This document shows, one piece after another, positions 62,285 to 64,000 of a DNA stretch of 64,000 nucleotides. The DNA lies in the NCBI GenBank assembly GCA_025454795.1, contig JALONT010000002.1, positions 1 through 64,000 on the forward strand, given 5' to 3'. This DNA comes from Bacteroidales bacterium (lineage in GTDB: Bacteria; Bacteroidota; Bacteroidia; Bacteroidales; VadinHA17). The notes beneath the pieces are model-generated. The model searched no databases. It was given only the letters and a program-made list of their open reading frames with translations, and was not told the DNA's origin. Numbering within the stretch: the first letter of the stretch is position 1; every line of letters starts with the position of its first letter. A program made the position numbers and the translations under genes.

Positions 62285-63090
62285 CAGGGAGTCATGAAAT
62301 ATTTTCAGGGAAAACAGCATGGATAACCGGGGCTTCATCAGGTATTGGGGAAGCACTTGTGTATGAATTTGTGAAGAAAGGAGCAACCGTCATCATTTCA
62401 TCAAACGACAGCCAGGGACTTGAAAGAGTAAAGGCAGCCTGCAACGGAAGATCTGCAAAGGTCGTCTGTGCTCCTTTTGACCTCTCTGATATGGCAGGGA
62501 TTGAAAGCCTTGCAAAGGAACAGATAATGAAAGCCGGGAGAATAGATTACCTTATTAATCTTGGAGGAATAAGCCAGAGGGCAAGAATAGATGAAACTCC
62601 ATTATGGCTCGACAGGAAGATCTTTGAGATCAATTATTTCGGAACGATAGCCCTTACCAAAGCTGTCCTGCCATACATGATCAGGCAAAAATCAGGACAT
62701 ATTGCAGCAACAAGCAGTATATCAGGCAGGTTCGGCTTTCCTCTTCGTTCAGCCTATTCTGCTTCAAAACAGGCTCTCCATGGTTTTTTTGAAACACTCT
62801 ACCTCGAAAATAAGCAAAACAACATAAGAGTTACTGTTATCATCCCGGGAAGAGTAAGGACCAGTATTTCCTATCATGCACTTGACTCAGAAGGAAGAGA
62901 GCACGGGAAAATGGATGAAGGGCTGGCAAAGGGCATTACCCCTGAAAAGGCAGCAAAAACAATTATCCGGGGACTAATCAGGAACAAGAGAGAGATACTT
63001 GTTGGAAGCAGTGAGCTTATAATATTATATATCAGAAGGATCTGCCCATGGCTCTTCTTCAGGATCGCAGATAAAATTAAGTCGACATAA
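62281..63090 (+). CDS. Short-chain dehydrogenase/reductase
   Basis: NAD(P)-dependent oxidoreductase of 269 residues. The nucleotide motif is GASSGIGEAL, the catalytic serine is in TSSISGRFG, and the YxxxK motif is YSASKQAL. NLGGISQRA replaces the usual NNAG/NAG stretch. It starts within the acyltransferase stop codon (ATGA), so the pair is coupled. A role in lipid metabolism, for example reduction of an acylated dihydroxyacetone, fits the neighbour but is inferred. Confidence 0.9.
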   Translation: MTGSHEIFSGKTAWITGASSGIGEALVYEFVKKGATVIISSNDSQGLERVKAACNGRSAKVVCAPFDLSDMAGIESLAKEQIMKAGRIDYLINLGGISQRARIDETPLWLDRKIFEINYFGTIALTKAVLPYMIRQKSGHIAATSSISGRFGFPLRSAYSASKQALHGFFETLYLENKQNNIRVTVIIPGRVRTSISYHALDSEGREHGKMDEGLAKGITPEKAAKTIIRGLIRNKREILVGSSELIILYIRRICPWLFFRIADKIKST

Positions 63091-63097
63091 TAAAAAA

Positions 63098-63135
63098 AGT
63101 ACTTAAAGTGAGATGGAGTTTGGAGTACTTAAAGT
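63098..63135. repeat. AGTACTTAAAGT direct repeats
   Basis: Two 12-base direct copies of AGTACTTAAAGT (63098-63109 and 63124-63135), 26 bases apart, separated by GAGATGGAGTTTGG. It resembles the AAGTTTGGAGT...CTAAAGTT stretch before manA (55535-55572). It is a likely dispersed intergenic repeat; function unknown. Confidence 0.6.
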
Positions 63136-63233
63136 TGAAAAAGGTTAGCTACGGAATAACAATAATAACTCCAGGTACTCCAGGCACTCTGAGTACTCAT
63201 ATACGGAAAATAACAAATCATAATAATTAAACG

Positions 63234-64000
63234 ATGAAAGGATATGTAATAAGCGGGATCCAGCAGATAGGGATCGGAGTAAAAAATCTCGGGGAAGCCT
63301 GGAAATGGTACAGAGATAAATTCGGTATGGATTGCCGGATATTTGAGGATGACTCAGAGGCAAAGCTTATGCTCCCTTATACGGGTGGAGAACCCAGAAG
63401 AAGGCATGCAGTGCTCGCAATAAATCTCCAGAGCGGAGGTGGTTTTGAAATCTGGCAGCATAAAGGAAGAGTGCCGCTCCCGATAAGTGAAGAGCTGAGG
63501 CTTGGTGATCTTGGTATTCTCATGTGCAAAATTAAAGTCAGAAATATCAATTCGGCATACTCGTTCTTTAAGAAAAGTAATACTGACCTTCCAGGAGAAC
63601 CGGCGGAAGATCCCTCGGGGAATAAGAGTTTCTTTGTGAAAGATCCCTATGGAAACATGTTCCAGATGGTCGAAAGCGAAGAATGGTTTATAAATGAAAA
63701 AAAGGAAACAGGTGGTTCATATGGAGTAATTATTGGTGTCTCGGATGTTGAAAAAGCAAGACACATTTACTCAGATATTCTTGGTTATGATGAAGTTGTG
63801 TATGACAAGACGGGCGTATTCCCTGATCTTTCCGTCTTCCCGGGAGGAAAAAATGAGTTCCGAAGGGTACTCCTGAAAAGCTCAAAACCTTTCTCGGGTC
63901 CATTCGGCAAACTCTTCGGGCAGAGCATGATGGAACTGATTTGTTCGACAGGGAAACCCGGGAAAAAGGCTTTTGAAGGCCGTTTATGGGGCGATCTCGG
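63234..64000 (+). CDS. VOC-family (glyoxalase/dioxygenase-like) protein, truncated by the window edge
   Basis: An open frame from the ATG at 63234 running off the right edge (255 complete codons). It shows two vicinal-oxygen-chelate modules: QQIGIGVKNLGEAWKWYRDKFG at the start, and YGVIIGVSDVEKARHIYSDILGY near residue 165. KDPYGNMFQMVE closes the first. VOC enzymes bind a divalent metal and catalyse glyoxalase, dioxygenase or epimerase reactions; a metal ligand set cannot be confirmed because the C-terminus is missing. No function is assigned. Confidence 0.88.
   Translation, partial: MKGYVISGIQQIGIGVKNLGEAWKWYRDKFGMDCRIFEDDSEAKLMLPYTGGEPRRRHAVLAINLQSGGGFEIWQHKGRVPLPISEELRLGDLGILMCKIKVRNINSAYSFFKKSNTDLPGEPAEDPSGNKSFFVKDPYGNMFQMVESEEWFINEKKETGGSYGVIIGVSDVEKARHIYSDILGYDEVVYDKTGVFPDLSVFPGGKNEFRRVLLKSSKPFSGPFGKLFGQSMMELICSTGKPGKKAFEGRLWGDL

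Overview
The window looks like a chromosomal segment of a Bacteroidota bacterium, most likely a Bacteroidales/Marinilabiliales-type anaerobe. The lineage evidence is consistent: type IX secretion genes (PorP/SprF and the Plug protein), a DUF6089-uppS-bamA-ompH-ompH-murI gene order, Na+-NQR with ApbE, futalosine-route menaquinone genes, and several TAnnTTTG -7 boxes of the Bacteroidota type. I found no rRNA, tRNA, CRISPR array, phage or insertion sequence. Nearly all of the window is coding.

Layout. 99-2510 is a fused alpha/beta 2-oxoacid dehydrogenase E1. 2680-9865 is the sodium pump operon nqrABCDEF-apbE, with a small tetra-cysteine membrane protein (NqrM-like candidate) converging on apbE. 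10040-11350 is the T9SS Plug protein. 11344-19491 is a tungsten/molybdenum island on one strand: an AOR-family oxidoreductase, a WtpABC-type oxyanion importer, then moeA, moaA, moaC and mog. A ThiF-like/ThiS-like pair (19974-20779) is divergent from it. 20806-26240 carries an FtsB/DivIC protein, a glycosyltransferase, an OmpH protein, PorP/SprF, and an ECF sigma factor coupled to a membrane-anchored PKD/CHU_C protein. 26431-34535 is mostly metabolism: proline dehydrogenase, a secreted carboxypeptidase-regulatory-like protein, nitroreductase, M28 peptidase, mqnD-mqnB, queD-folE, fabD and an OsmC protein.

34596-43946 holds two very large tandem paralogues that fuse receiver domains to a PPDK/PEP-synthase-type ATP-grasp domain, followed by a 2-oxoacid:ferredoxin oxidoreductase (korB-korA). 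The paralogues lack the phosphohistidine and PEP-binding domains that a PEP synthase needs. I consider them the most interesting undescribed candidate system here. 44104-52477 is an envelope block (murI, two ompH, bamA, uppS, two outer-membrane barrels, nadK, a CBS protein). 52573-63090 is housekeeping (pdxJ, hydrolase, exonuclease, udk, manA, a MORN-like lipoprotein, engB, prs, rplY, pth, S4 protein, acyltransferase, SDR). A VOC protein runs off the right edge at 63234.

How it fits together. The genes describe a low-redox-potential respiratory and fermentative metabolism: ferredoxin-linked 2-oxoacid and aldehyde oxidation, menaquinone, and a sodium-motive NADH dehydrogenase. They also encode outer-membrane biogenesis and type IX secretion with a possible dedicated sigma/anti-sigma signalling branch. 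Intergenic spaces carry several small repeat families: CACGGAG palindromes, GGGTGAGTAC elements, CCCCCTT hairpins, CTAAAGTT repeats and a TTTTGTC microsatellite. Some of these run into gene termini. Start codons were chosen by eye. Functional names rest on recognised motifs and family resemblance, not on database searches.
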